NCBI GenBank assembly: GCA_041658955.1
Contig: JBAZZE010000025.1
Location: forward strand, 1 to 13,717
Direction of reading: 5' to 3'
Length of the DNA: 13,717 nt
Source of the DNA: UBA2283 sp041658955
GTDB lineage: Bacteria > Patescibacteriota > Microgenomatia > UBA12405
The position numbers were made by a program, and so were the translations under genes. Positions 1-7,959 of the stretch are shown here, in pieces. Numbering within the stretch: position 1 is the stretch's first letter; every line of letters starts with the position of its first letter. Under the pieces are notes generated by a model, which was given only the letters and a program-made list of their open reading frames with translations, made no database searches and had not been told where the DNA came from.

Positions 1-2
1 GT

Positions 3-377
3 GGGCGAGCAGCTGAAGAAATTGTTTTTGGTGATATCACTACTGGAGCTAGTAGCGATATAAGTCATGTAACCAACATTGCCAGAAACATGGTGGTGGA
101 TTGGGGAATGTCAGAACTAGGACCGGTTAATTACGGACCACAAATGGATATTAGTGAGATGGGAAGGGCCTGGATGGAGCCGGCAAAAATATCTGATGGG
201 ATGCAAGAAAAAGTAGATAATGAGATTAAAAAGTTTGTTAATTTGGCCCTTGATAGAGCTAGGGAAGTCTTGAAGAAAGAACGTAAAAAGATGGATGAAC
301 TAGCTAAAGTGTTGATGACTAAAGAGAGCCTTGATGATATCGAGTTTGAGGCCCTGATGAAAGGAAAAACAAAGTAA
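3..377 (+). CDS. ftsH: FtsH, ATP-dependent zinc metalloprotease (C-terminal fragment)
   Basis: This is the 3' end of a reading frame already open at the window edge; 124 residues are visible. The fragment begins GRAAEEIVFGDITTGASSDI and continues through IARNMVVDWGMS, which is the conserved M41 peptidase segment of FtsH (family pattern GGRAAEE, then TTGA.sDl..aT.iAr.MV..wGMS). FtsH is a membrane-anchored AAA+ hexamer that degrades misfolded membrane proteins and short-lived regulators. The AAA+ module and the HEXXH zinc site lie upstream, outside the window. The last 60 residues are a charged helical tail ending in KGKTK. The methionine at position 90 is internal, not a start. The gene converges on the 424-2115 gene with a 46-bp gap that contains a long hairpin. 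Family assignment is firm; completeness cannot be judged. Confidence 0.93.
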   Translation, partial: GRAAEEIVFGDITTGASSDISHVTNIARNMVVDWGMSELGPVNYGPQMDISEMGRAWMEPAKISDGMQEKVDNEIKKFVNLALDRAREVLKKERKKMDELAKVLMTKESLDDIEFEALMKGKTK

Positions 378-405
378 TCGAGAACCGATAACAAGTTAAC
401 TTAAT

Positions 406-443
406 ATCGAGAAGGGGGAAAAATTATTTTCCTTCTTCTCGAT
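406..443. terminator. Long hairpin between convergent genes, terminator-like
   Basis: Arms at 406-422 and 427-443 can pair over 17 positions, 15 as Watson-Crick pairs and two as G-U on the plus-strand transcript, around a 4-nt ATTA loop. It sits between the ftsH stop and the convergent minus-strand gene and overlaps that gene's last codons and stop. There is no uridine run after the stem on either strand, so it is not a textbook intrinsic terminator. The convergent position suggests bidirectional transcription ending or mRNA 3'-end protection. Confidence 0.5.
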
Positions 444-2115
444 TGATGATTCTCTGGAGAATACTCAAGGTACCGAGATAGACCGGTTCGGCGCCGTTTA
501 GTTGAAGACTACCAGTGCCTAAGTTCTTAGCTTTGGAATAAGGAGTGTCGGAGGTGTAATTGATGATACCAACATCGAAGGGAGCGCCATGAAGGTCGAC
601 AATGGAATTGCGAGGAAACTGTTGGTCATAAGTAGCTTCAGAAATAGCGGAAAGATAGGGACCTGATTCCATTTCGATAATAGTTAAATTATTGTCAAAA
701 TATTTTTTAAGTAAGGCTTCGTTTTCAAGAAAAGTACCAAGAACCGAAACTGCCTTTTGATTGGTTAAAATGGAACCTTGGTTGTTGGGAAATGGGAAAA
801 AAGTATTGAAACAGTTGTTGAACATATAAGTGTTTTGGGTATGCTCATCAAAAACCACCTTGGGGACTTCAACATCGCCCAATTCAGAATTTAAAACCGC
901 TGCCTTACCTAAGACATAAACACCATTAATTTGGTGGACATTCTCAAGAATTTCGTTAAGGATATGATATGCGGCAAAACCAAGCGGGTAATCGATGTTA
1001 AAAATAAGGGCTTTGGACTTGGCTAACCGACGACGGTCGCTGACGGAAATTTGAGGTGAAAGATATTTTGATTTAACAATATTTTTTAAAGGGAAAATCT
1101 GGACATTGATATCGAGAATATGAGATGAAGGAATAGTAATAACCCCGAGTTGTTTTTGAAGATCGGCGTGGATTTTTTTAAGAGAAGGATCGTGGGCATA
1201 AAACTTGGAAATATAGAAAAGAAAATCTGGCTCGGGAAGAGAGTTGTTGCCGGCTTGGATTTGTTGCCAAAGCTCGTATAACTGAGGCCGATCTTTTTTA
1301 ATTTTGGAAATTAAAATATTTTTAGTTTTAATAGGAAAACCCGTAAAAAGATTGAGAAGGCTATGGGTATTACTACTGACAAAATAAATGGAGCTTTTGG
1401 ACATGTGGATGGGGGACTTACCACCGGCATGGGAAACAGCTGAGGCAACATTTTTCCACCAACGTTGGACAGTCTTGGTGTAATCAATCCAAGATCCAGC
1501 TAAAAGTCGAATTCGGATATCATGAAATTTGGTGTAGATAGATTGAAGACGCTTTTGGTGATCTTTACCGAGTGCGGAGCTAAAATTGGACCAATCTTCG
1601 GGAGAAGCGTTGAGATCGGTAATTATCTTGCCGGATTTGATGGCAGAATTGAGGTCTTTAACTGTTTTATATTTTTCAACTAAAATAAGGTGAAGTTTGT
1701 TCCACTCTACTTGGTAAGCAATGAGGTTGTTGATAATGTCATCAACGTCAGAAATGGAACCAATTAAACTGGCAATAACTCCGGAACTAATATTGACAAA
1801 ATTGGTGCGACGGCGAGCGGGGGATGGGCATTGTGGCCAGGTTTCGATGTGAGGAAAGCCATGTTGGGCAAAAACATCGGGGTTTTGACCCATGACGACT
1901 AAATTTAGATGATCAATTTCACTAGGAAGTCGAAGAAGAGAATAAACTAATGCGGAAAAGTCGATAACCACAGGGTTTTCACCATAGGGATGGAGAATAG
2001 ACTCAAGACGATTGTGAGGATTGGCAAGAGAATTAATGGTGATTTCTAAATTGCTTTTGAGAGCGCTGCGGTAGGAACGGACGTGAAATTCGATGTCGTT
2101 AATAGTTGAGGGCAT
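424..2115 (-). CDS. Uncharacterised protein with nucleoside-phosphorylase-like C-terminal region
   Basis: This 563-aa protein has no signal peptide and no clear membrane helix, so it is probably cytosolic. The first 350 residues are not recognisable to me. The C-terminal third has several motifs in the order found in purine/uridine nucleoside phosphorylases: GKAAVLNSELGDVEVPK (about 403-419, like the G.aG.L...l..GDvvvp segment), EMESGPYLSAI (481-491, like the vEME..a ribose-binding helix) and YTSDTPYS (520-527, like the late segment with the catalytic aspartate). The order and spacing argue for a phosphorylase-like fold, but activity is not proven, and the total length is more than twice that of a normal phosphorylase. 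The ATG at 2115 is taken as the start; a TATAAT box on the same strand lies 38 nt upstream and no Shine-Dalgarno is visible. It converges with ftsH and diverges from the 754-aa gene. Possible roles are nucleotide salvage or a regulatory nucleoside-binding domain. Confidence 0.8.
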   Translation of the reverse strand: MPSTINDIEFHVRSYRSALKSNLEITINSLANPHNRLESILHPYGENPVVIDFSALVYSLLRLPSEIDHLNLVVMGQNPDVFAQHGFPHIETWPQCPSPARRRTNFVNISSGVIASLIGSISDVDDIINNLIAYQVEWNKLHLILVEKYKTVKDLNSAIKSGKIITDLNASPEDWSNFSSALGKDHQKRLQSIYTKFHDIRIRLLAGSWIDYTKTVQRWWKNVASAVSHAGGKSPIHMSKSSIYFVSSNTHSLLNLFTGFPIKTKNILISKIKKDRPQLYELWQQIQAGNNSLPEPDFLFYISKFYAHDPSLKKIHADLQKQLGVITIPSSHILDINVQIFPLKNIVKSKYLSPQISVSDRRRLAKSKALIFNIDYPLGFAAYHILNEILENVHQINGVYVLGKAAVLNSELGDVEVPKVVFDEHTQNTYMFNNCFNTFFPFPNNQGSILTNQKAVSVLGTFLENEALLKKYFDNNLTIIEMESGPYLSAISEATYDQQFPRNSIVDLHGAPFDVGIINYTSDTPYSKAKNLGTGSLQLNGAEPVYLGTLSILQRIINREEGK

Positions 2116-2152
2116 GAGGCAGAGAAATTTTTAACATAACAAAAGTAATCTG

Positions 2153-2158
2153 ATTATA
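2153..2158 (-). promoter_or_regulatory. -10 element for the 563-aa gene
   Basis: A perfect TATAAT on the minus strand lies 37 nt before the ATG at 2115. No convincing -35 box is seen at 16-18 nt spacing. It predicts a leader of about 30 nt, which lacks an AGGAGG-like sequence. Confidence 0.45.
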
Positions 2159-2235
2159 CATTATCAAGCTGAAAAAAAATGAGGTGTGGAAAAATATATA
2201 GGATAAACTTGAAGCTGGAATAGATAGGGTTTGGG

Positions 2236-2244
2236 TGCTATAAT
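2236..2244 (+). promoter_or_regulatory. Extended -10 promoter for the 754-aa gene
   Basis: TGCTATAAT is a perfect extended -10 (TGn plus TATAAT). The -35 position at 17-bp spacing is weak (TGGAAT), as is usual for extended -10 promoters. Only 8 nt separate the box from the ATG at 2253, so transcription would start at or within 2-3 nt of the start codon, giving a leaderless or nearly leaderless mRNA. Confidence 0.6.
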
Positions 2245-2252
2245 TTTGCCAT

Positions 2253-4517
2253 ATGGCAATTGAGGCGGGTAAAAACCTACACGAACTAGCCTTTTTGGGA
2301 AATAATGTCACTAACGAACAGTATCGAGTGGTGGTCGCGGGTATGGCTGAACAAATAAACAAGGATATTTTACATGGAATGGATGATCCGGCTAAGAATA
2401 AAGCATCTAGAGATTTGGTGGAAGCAGCGTCGGCGGGAGCCTATCATAATGTCCAAGAGGTTGAAGATGCGATAACCGCAAAAACCGATCCAAATGCAGA
2501 AGAATTGAGGTATTTTATTTGCGATGGGGTGCTGTTGGCAATGAGAGAGGGTGGTGACACCAAGTTTTCTGACGCATTAACTTCTGGAGATCCTGTAAAA
2601 ATCGAAGCGGTTTTGCCAAAAGAACTGAGACCTTGGGCAAGAGACATTCGAAATAGATATATTGATGACCCAAATATTACAGCAGTGATAGATCAGGTGA
2701 CTGAATGGGACTTGGATGATGAGACAGAACTTAGACGAGCAGGAAAAGCGTTGGATGCTTTGGCAGCGACGGCTGACCCAGCTCAACTTAGATTGGCAAG
2801 ACAGGCTGTAAGAACACTATTTGATCAAACAAAAGCAGAAAAGAAAGGTGGCGGTAGTGGAATGGGGAGCGACTATATGACCGCGATGTTGGAGATGCAA
2901 AAAAGAGATGCAAGAGAAAACTTTACTGTATGGATTGGTGATCTTTTGGCATCGCAACCATTCAATATTATGGATGAAGCCAAACAAAAATTTGTTACCA
3001 GTCCTGATTTGGTAGGCATTGATATAAGTCAATTTGGACCGGAAGGTCAGGCAAAATGGAATACTTTAGTGTCGGTAGCAAATACAATTAATAAATGGGC
3101 GGTATCTAGGGTGAAATCAGCATACAGACCGGGAGAAATGATGTCGCCTCAGTCAGAACTTTCAAACGTAACTAAAAATGAATTTATTGAGATGTGTAAC
3201 TTAGAGGTAAACGGTGAAAAACCTTTATTGTACGCAGCTAGGGAGCTTTACCAAAGATTATTCGAACATGATACTGATTTTCCTGACGATGAGGTATATG
3301 CTCTCCGATTTAAGCGAGGGGTAGGTAATATGACTGGAGACAGGGTGGCTTTGATGAATGAGATTGCGGCGGAGATGTCAGATCCGACTACTGGAATTCT
3401 TCAAGATGAGAACTTGGCTAAGATATTTGTGGCGACAGCGGCTCATTTGTTCTGTGATGTAACCATGGTGGATAGCGCAGATAAGAGTCGAGGCAATAAT
3501 GCTTGGGCAATTGATGGACTTCGGGTGGAGTTTAGTACTGGGGCAAAAATTGAAGCTAAAGCTGGTTTGGAAGTAGATCATGATCCGGCTGGAGATGCTG
3601 CTTTTGGAAATAAATTCTTTAAATGGTCAAGAAAATTCATTGGGTTTGGAGATAGGATTAAATATAAGAACGGAGAATCGGTATTTGATCGGATGATGAG
3701 GTTGAAGAGAGAGCGAAAAGTGGCTATTTTACCAAGATATACTGCATTATCATGGCAAGAAATGACCTGTGTAGAAGTTGAGGATGGTGATGGAAATGTC
3801 CGAGAGCTGACTATTGCTCAAATGTTAATGGGAGTTGGAGCTGATAATCGACCACTTAGTGGTAAAGCAGCTGAAGTGGCTGAAGTACACCTTTCTGGTG
3901 GTGAGGGAACAGATTTCTTCTGTGGAACTTACGGAAGGGATATTTACCCGGCACTATACAAGATGAGTCAGAGAATGATTGGTAATAAAGATTTTGTCTT
4001 GGATATGAGGGATGCTGCGGCCAGAACCACTCAAATTGAAAAACTGTGTAATGATAGAAGCGATCTTTTAGGTAAAGCTTGGAAACCACGTGGCTTAAAA
4101 GGGCCTCGGGGTTATAAGTATGCAAACGGAGAAGATATTGAGAAGAGACCACTACTAGAGAAGGTATGGATGGATCCGGTGGTTATTGCTAGGGTAATTC
4201 AAGGAGCAACTCCAATGCCTGACTTCCCACTGCATCCACAAATAATTATTGCGACTCCTGAAGGTCCAAATAAACAACCAATGGATTATGATGACTATAT
4301 ATATAAATTGACGGGGGCAATGTTTGGCGCTGGTCTAGATGAAGGTCCAATGAAACGAGCCGTAGCAATGGAACTGGGAATGAAACTGAGAGATAAACCA
4401 TATGGTCCAATGGATTCAGCATGGTGGTGGAAGAGAAAGAGAAAAATAAATGAAGAAGTACAACTGATTGCTTTGGCTGATAGATACACTGATAGAAGAG
4501 TAACTTTGTCAGAGTAA
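2253..4517 (+). CDS. Large soluble protein of unknown function (754 aa)
   Basis: I do not recognise this family. The protein is long, acidic to neutral and mostly helical in appearance, with no signal peptide and no membrane segment, so it is likely cytosolic. Visible landmarks are an N-terminal helical region (1-195), a glycine-rich hinge (KKGGGSGMGSD, about 197-207) and a long C-terminal region with several tryptophans and a basic patch (WWWKRKRK, about 30 residues from the end). No Walker A or B, HEXXH or other catalytic signature stands out. The ATG at 2253 is chosen because a perfect extended -10 box lies 8 nt upstream; no ribosome-binding site is present, which fits leaderless translation. 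It converges on the VirB6-like gene across a 75-bp gap. Being beside a secretion-like locus suggests, but does not show, a related job such as an accessory or structural factor. Codon usage and the uninterrupted 2.2-kb frame make it a real gene. Confidence 0.85.
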   Translation: MAIEAGKNLHELAFLGNNVTNEQYRVVVAGMAEQINKDILHGMDDPAKNKASRDLVEAASAGAYHNVQEVEDAITAKTDPNAEELRYFICDGVLLAMREGGDTKFSDALTSGDPVKIEAVLPKELRPWARDIRNRYIDDPNITAVIDQVTEWDLDDETELRRAGKALDALAATADPAQLRLARQAVRTLFDQTKAEKKGGGSGMGSDYMTAMLEMQKRDARENFTVWIGDLLASQPFNIMDEAKQKFVTSPDLVGIDISQFGPEGQAKWNTLVSVANTINKWAVSRVKSAYRPGEMMSPQSELSNVTKNEFIEMCNLEVNGEKPLLYAARELYQRLFEHDTDFPDDEVYALRFKRGVGNMTGDRVALMNEIAAEMSDPTTGILQDENLAKIFVATAAHLFCDVTMVDSADKSRGNNAWAIDGLRVEFSTGAKIEAKAGLEVDHDPAGDAAFGNKFFKWSRKFIGFGDRIKYKNGESVFDRMMRLKRERKVAILPRYTALSWQEMTCVEVEDGDGNVRELTIAQMLMGVGADNRPLSGKAAEVAEVHLSGGEGTDFFCGTYGRDIYPALYKMSQRMIGNKDFVLDMRDAAARTTQIEKLCNDRSDLLGKAWKPRGLKGPRGYKYANGEDIEKRPLLEKVWMDPVVIARVIQGATPMPDFPLHPQIIIATPEGPNKQPMDYDDYIYKLTGAMFGAGLDEGPMKRAVAMELGMKLRDKPYGPMDSAWWWKRKRKINEEVQLIALADRYTDRRVTLSE

Positions 4518-4592
4518 ACTAGTTTGCACCTAAAATAGACGAGTTAAAAATCCATTGAAAGTTGTAGATTTGTTGGATACTTAGAGAATGTT

Positions 4593-6089
4593 TTACTTAC
4601 TCTTAGCTCTACCAGTAAGCTCCATGGCTTGTGCACCAAGTTTGAGAGCACCAGTAAGTCGAGAGTCCCAGGCTTTTTCAGATCCTTTTTGCATAAGATC
4701 ATGAACACCTTGGTTGGCTCCAGCACCAATAAGTTGACCTGTTTTACCCATAGTGAAGCTTTCTCCAATTGCTTTACCCCAGGGGGATGGTTTGATGGAG
4801 AAGATGAATTCGGGAATCATGTCGGGAAGCTTGGACATGAGAGCAACTACTGAAAGACCGATACCAACGGAAATAATATTGTTTAGACCAAGAGTTCCAA
4901 GACCGACAAGGGCGGTAGGAATGGAAAGATTGGAGATAACACTAGGTGCCCACATACCTTTTTTTGATTCATCGATAATCATGTTACCAATGACTAGGAA
5001 AATAAGGGAAACTGGGAAGATGGCGAGGTTGGCAATAATGTCCCAAATCCAAGAGCTGAATCCCATTTTTGAATTGGGAAAGGCACCCATGGCGAGTTCG
5101 AGTGGGGCGATAACAATTTTAAAAATGACAGTAACGTAGGCTTTAAGACAACCGAAATAGAATTTGAACATCCAGATAACTACTAGGACCATGATGACTA
5201 AGAGAACGATAACGGGGACAATACCAATAGCTAGCATGGACAGTCCACCAGTTCCAACGAAGAAGAAACCTCCGATAATAGCACCAAGAATTGCACCCCA
5301 ACCCAAGAATACAGAAACAGGAAGAGCTCTCATGGTTAGATCGGCGAAGGTACCGATACCAGCGTTGGTAAGAGTGTCAAAACTATAGCTTTTGATACCA
5401 GGTAATAGATTTGTCTGAAGTCCTTTACCGGTAACTTCAAATAAAAGAGCGATTACAAAACCTTGGAAAAAAGACATTAGATCAATTAGGAGACCGGCAA
5501 TGGCGTAGGAAAAAGTGACTAAGATGAGGGTAGTAATTAGTTGGGGGACGGCGTTTTGGACAGTGATGACTGCTTGGGGAGAGATCTTGACCCTAAGCAT
5601 AATCATGACACCAATAATGATGAAAACAAGTGAAGAGAGAAGATAAACAATATTACGAAAACCCCTCCAGATAGGTAGAATCGGCTGAAGACCAGCAAAG
5701 CCACCACCGTTTTGGGCGTAAGCAGGTTTACCTAAGAAGCCGTCTTTTAGTGAAGCTAGGTATTGGATGCCAGAGGCTGGTGGAGTGTAAAGAGCGGCAA
5801 TCATGTTTGAGGTGTAGCCAACTATTCCTTCGGGAATATAAACAGTGGCGGTGCCGTTTAGAACAGCGTCAGGAATGGGACCGGTTAAAGTTTGAAGACC
5901 AACGACCGCATTGCTAGCAAAGGATTCACTTAACCAACCTTCTTGATTGCCACCTTCTTTAATGGCATTTTGTTTGTCGCGAAGCAATGTAAATGCCTCA
6001 GCATGGGCAGAAATCGGGAGAGATAGAAATAAACTTAAAACAATGGCTGTTAAGATAACAAGACGGTTCATGTTGAATAATTTTAGCAT
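4593..6089 (-). CDS. VirB6/TrbL-like type IV secretion polytopic membrane protein
   Basis: This 498-aa protein has an N-terminal signal-like segment (about 9-29, ending SAHAEA), an exported stretch to about 140, then a membrane core: helices near 146-165, 183-218, 256-278, 285-330 and 350-370, with another hydrophobic segment near 392-416 and a hydrophilic amphipathic tail from 435. The run WRGFRNIVYLLSSLVFIIIG followed by SPQAVITVQNAVPQLI, and the later KIVIAPLELAMGAFP, match what I know of VirB6/TrbL-type proteins in CPR genomes. VirB6 proteins form the inner-membrane part of type IV secretion channels. The first ATG (6089) is 3 nt after the upstream stop; an ATG at 6071 gives a cleaner signal peptide (MNRLVILTAIVLSL) and is an equally good start. 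It is the last gene of the minus-strand run and is probably translationally coupled to the secreted-protein gene. Confidence 0.8.
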   Translation of the reverse strand: MLKLFNMNRLVILTAIVLSLFLSLPISAHAEAFTLLRDKQNAIKEGGNQEGWLSESFASNAVVGLQTLTGPIPDAVLNGTATVYIPEGIVGYTSNMIAALYTPPASGIQYLASLKDGFLGKPAYAQNGGGFAGLQPILPIWRGFRNIVYLLSSLVFIIIGVMIMLRVKISPQAVITVQNAVPQLITTLILVTFSYAIAGLLIDLMSFFQGFVIALLFEVTGKGLQTNLLPGIKSYSFDTLTNAGIGTFADLTMRALPVSVFLGWGAILGAIIGGFFFVGTGGLSMLAIGIVPVIVLLVIMVLVVIWMFKFYFGCLKAYVTVIFKIVIAPLELAMGAFPNSKMGFSSWIWDIIANLAIFPVSLIFLVIGNMIIDESKKGMWAPSVISNLSIPTALVGLGTLGLNNIISVGIGLSVVALMSKLPDMIPEFIFSIKPSPWGKAIGESFTMGKTGQLIGAGANQGVHDLMQKGSEKAWDSRLTGALKLGAQAMELTGRAKSK

Positions 6090-6092
6090 AGT

Positions 6093-7502
6093 CTATTGCC
6101 AAGATTTTGGTAAAAATTGTTTGGAGACGAAAGAGCGAGTGTAAGGGTTTCCGGGATCAAAGGTTTTCCCATAATCATCTGTCGAAGATACAGGGCGAAC
6201 ATCACTAAAATATTTTTTTTGATCTTTTCCAGTGACATAGTTTTTGAGGGCAACTTCATCAGCACTAATTCCTGGTTGTAGTCTTTGGTCGAGGAATACT
6301 TCATAGTGCATGGGATGGGAAAAAGTTTGAGCTGTTTCAACAATGGTGCCATAGAATTCGGCAGCAAATTTAAAAAAGTTTAAGGGGTTTGGTTTATTTC
6401 GAGAATGAGTATCTTCATCTTTTGAGCATAGGTCTAGCATAGGAACTGTTTGTTTTTGGGGTTTTACTAAATATGAGAGATTGGTATAGGCATAGGCATT
6501 ACCCCAAGGAATGGATGATTTTTTATTTTCAATTTCGACAGGTTGGTTGTTATCTAAACTCCAAGTCTTAAACTTACGAGTATTTGAGCCAATGTCGGTG
6601 GCTTCGACCGTAGCTCGATAGAGACCACCAGCTTTTTGGGGAGTAATGTCAATGCGAGGTGCACTAGGTGCTGAGGCAAACTTCTGGAGTGGACCTGGCA
6701 TACCTGCTGGACTAGTGTCACCACATCTGACATCTGGATCATAAAAAATATAAGTTTCGGTAGTACCAATAGTTAGATCACCTGAGGGATCGGTTGAACC
6801 TAAATCTAAATAGGGGTTTTGGTTCATAGCAATGGCTATGTCACTAATACGAACCGGTTCGGCTTTTAATTTTTCATTGTCGACGACGGTGACAAAATCT
6901 CCGCCAACTTTCCAAGCAACTTGTTCGTCGGTAAAAGTACCTTCATCTCCACCAAAGGCTAACCGGACAGCCTTGACTAACCGCTGACCTCTTTGACATC
7001 GGAGAAGACTATTTGGGGTAGTACGACGGGCAGCGTTACTGGCACCAATAGCTTTATCAGGATTTAGAGAAAGAAAACCTTTTTTAATAATGGACAGACT
7101 ACCAGAAATAGCTTTTTGACGACTAGCGACGTGTTTTCTAAATCCATCTAGACCTAAGTTGGTCCACTTTTCTTTGACAGGAAGAAAAGCACCGGCAATT
7201 TTATTGACGTCATAGGGTTTGAAAGTGGTGGTCTCGGTGACCTCACCGGTATTTGGGTCGGTAGTTTTGGTAGTTTCTTCTTCTGGTTCAAATGTTTGAG
7301 AAATACTATAACTTCCACTACATTTGATGGTAGGGACACCGTCAATATCGTTGGAAAAGAAGTCTCCATCGCGAGGAAGGGCATTTTTGAGAGGGGGAGC
7401 ACCAGGTTTGGCTTTCTTGATGATTACCGGATCGATGGCATTTGCAGAAAAAGGAAGTGCCAGAGTTAAAAATAATAAAAAAATGATTAATCGTGAAGAC
7501 AT
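6093..7502 (-). CDS. Secreted protein of unknown function in the secretion/pilus locus
   Basis: This 469-aa protein starts with a clear signal peptide (MSSRLIIFLLFLTLALPFSA, cleavage probably after ANA near residue 22) and has no later membrane helix, so it should be released or held outside the membrane. A Thr/Glu-rich low-complexity stretch lies around 72-94. There are four cysteines in the mature part (about 61, 169, 260, 359), an even number that would allow two disulfides. I see no catalytic motif and do not recognise the family. Its ATG directly abuts the stop codon of the preceding pilin gene (TAAATG), and its own stop lies 3 nt before the VirB6-like start. It is therefore embedded in the operon and plausibly a surface or periplasm-side component or substrate of the same machine; VirB5-like tip or adhesin roles are conceivable but not supported by sequence similarity I can see. 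Confidence 0.75.
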   Translation of the reverse strand: MSSRLIIFLLFLTLALPFSANAIDPVIIKKAKPGAPPLKNALPRDGDFFSNDIDGVPTIKCSGSYSISQTFEPEEETTKTTDPNTGEVTETTTFKPYDVNKIAGAFLPVKEKWTNLGLDGFRKHVASRQKAISGSLSIIKKGFLSLNPDKAIGASNAARRTTPNSLLRCQRGQRLVKAVRLAFGGDEGTFTDEQVAWKVGGDFVTVVDNEKLKAEPVRISDIAIAMNQNPYLDLGSTDPSGDLTIGTTETYIFYDPDVRCGDTSPAGMPGPLQKFASAPSAPRIDITPQKAGGLYRATVEATDIGSNTRKFKTWSLDNNQPVEIENKKSSIPWGNAYAYTNLSYLVKPQKQTVPMLDLCSKDEDTHSRNKPNPLNFFKFAAEFYGTIVETAQTFSHPMHYEVFLDQRLQPGISADEVALKNYVTGKDQKKYFSDVRPVSSTDDYGKTFDPGNPYTRSFVSKQFLPKSWQ

Positions 7503-7895
7503 TTAGCTAGGTATTACAAAGTTAGTAATGTTGGCACCAGTAATTGTTTGGATTAGCTTGAGAATTAGATAAGAGGCAACTACGCCAACTAATCCCATAA
7601 TAGCCATGGTAAGAGTAGAAGAAGCGGCGGCAGCTTTCTTTTGATCGCCACTACTGAAAAGATATTGAAAACCACCGTTGATGAACATGACAAAAAAGAC
7701 TATCCCAGCAAGACTGACAATTACCTGAAGCATGTTGCCAAAGAGACATTCTAAACCTTGGATAGTAGCAACATCACCTTGGGCAACACATTTTCCAGAC
7801 CAAGCTGATTGGGCAAATACAGGTGAAGGTAGAGACAAAAAAGTGGTAAAGGGTAATAAAAGGGAAAATACAAATTTCTTAAGGTTGAATTTCAT
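7503..7895 (-). CDS. Type IV secretion pilin-like protein (VirB2/TrbC type), paralogue 6
   Basis: A signal peptide (MKFNLKKFVFSLLLPF...VFA, then QSAWSG) is followed by two hydrophobic helices joined by a short polar loop, GGFQYLFSSGDQKKAAAASS. This helix, GG, S.GD.K loop, helix layout is that of the VirB2-like T4SS pilin family frequent in CPR bacteria. Mature VirB2-type pilins insert in the membrane and are polymerised into a pilus. Two cysteines (in GKCVAQ and LECLFG) precede the first helix and could form a disulfide. The reading frame can be extended to a TTG at 7901, but the ATG at 7895 is preferred because it gives a standard signal peptide and a TATAAT lies 6 nt before it. A terminator at 7912-7936 separates it from the previous pilin. 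Its stop abuts the start of the secreted-protein gene. Confidence 0.82.
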   Translation of the reverse strand: MKFNLKKFVFSLLLPFTTFLSLPSPVFAQSAWSGKCVAQGDVATIQGLECLFGNMLQVIVSLAGIVFFVMFINGGFQYLFSSGDQKKAAAASSTLTMAIMGLVGVVASYLILKLIQTITGANITNFVIPS

Positions 7896-7900
7896 AGACA

Positions 7901-7906
7901 ATTATA
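7901..7906 (-). promoter_or_regulatory. Possible -10 element before pilin paralogue 6
   Basis: A perfect TATAAT on the minus strand ends 5 nt before the ATG at 7895, and follows the T-run of an intrinsic terminator. No -35 box is apparent, as that position falls in the terminator hairpin. If used, the transcript would start at about the start codon itself. Confidence 0.4.
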
Positions 7907-7911
7907 TAACA

Positions 7912-7936
7912 AAAACCCGCCACTTGGGCGGGTTTT
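7912..7936 (-). terminator. Intrinsic terminator after pilin paralogue 5
   Basis: A perfect 10-bp stem (AAAACCCGCC and GGCGGGTTTT) closes a 5-nt loop, with six consecutive G/C pairs at the top. On the minus strand it is followed by a run of five T. It lies 24 nt after the stop of the 7960-8337 gene. On the plus strand the stem is followed by TTTT, so it could also stop antisense transcription. Confidence 0.82.
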
Positions 7937-7959
7937 GAAGTTTAAAGTTGATCTTTCGA

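Noticed and set aside
4550..4578. Possible terminator after the VirB6-like gene (ATCCA and TGGAT followed by T-run on the minus strand)
   Set aside because: The stem is only 5 bp with a loop of about 19 nt, too weak to call.
4629..5388. Plus-strand open frames opposite the VirB6-like gene
   Set aside because: They are antisense shadows: no domain, no membrane logic, and the opposite strand encodes a coherent polytopic protein.
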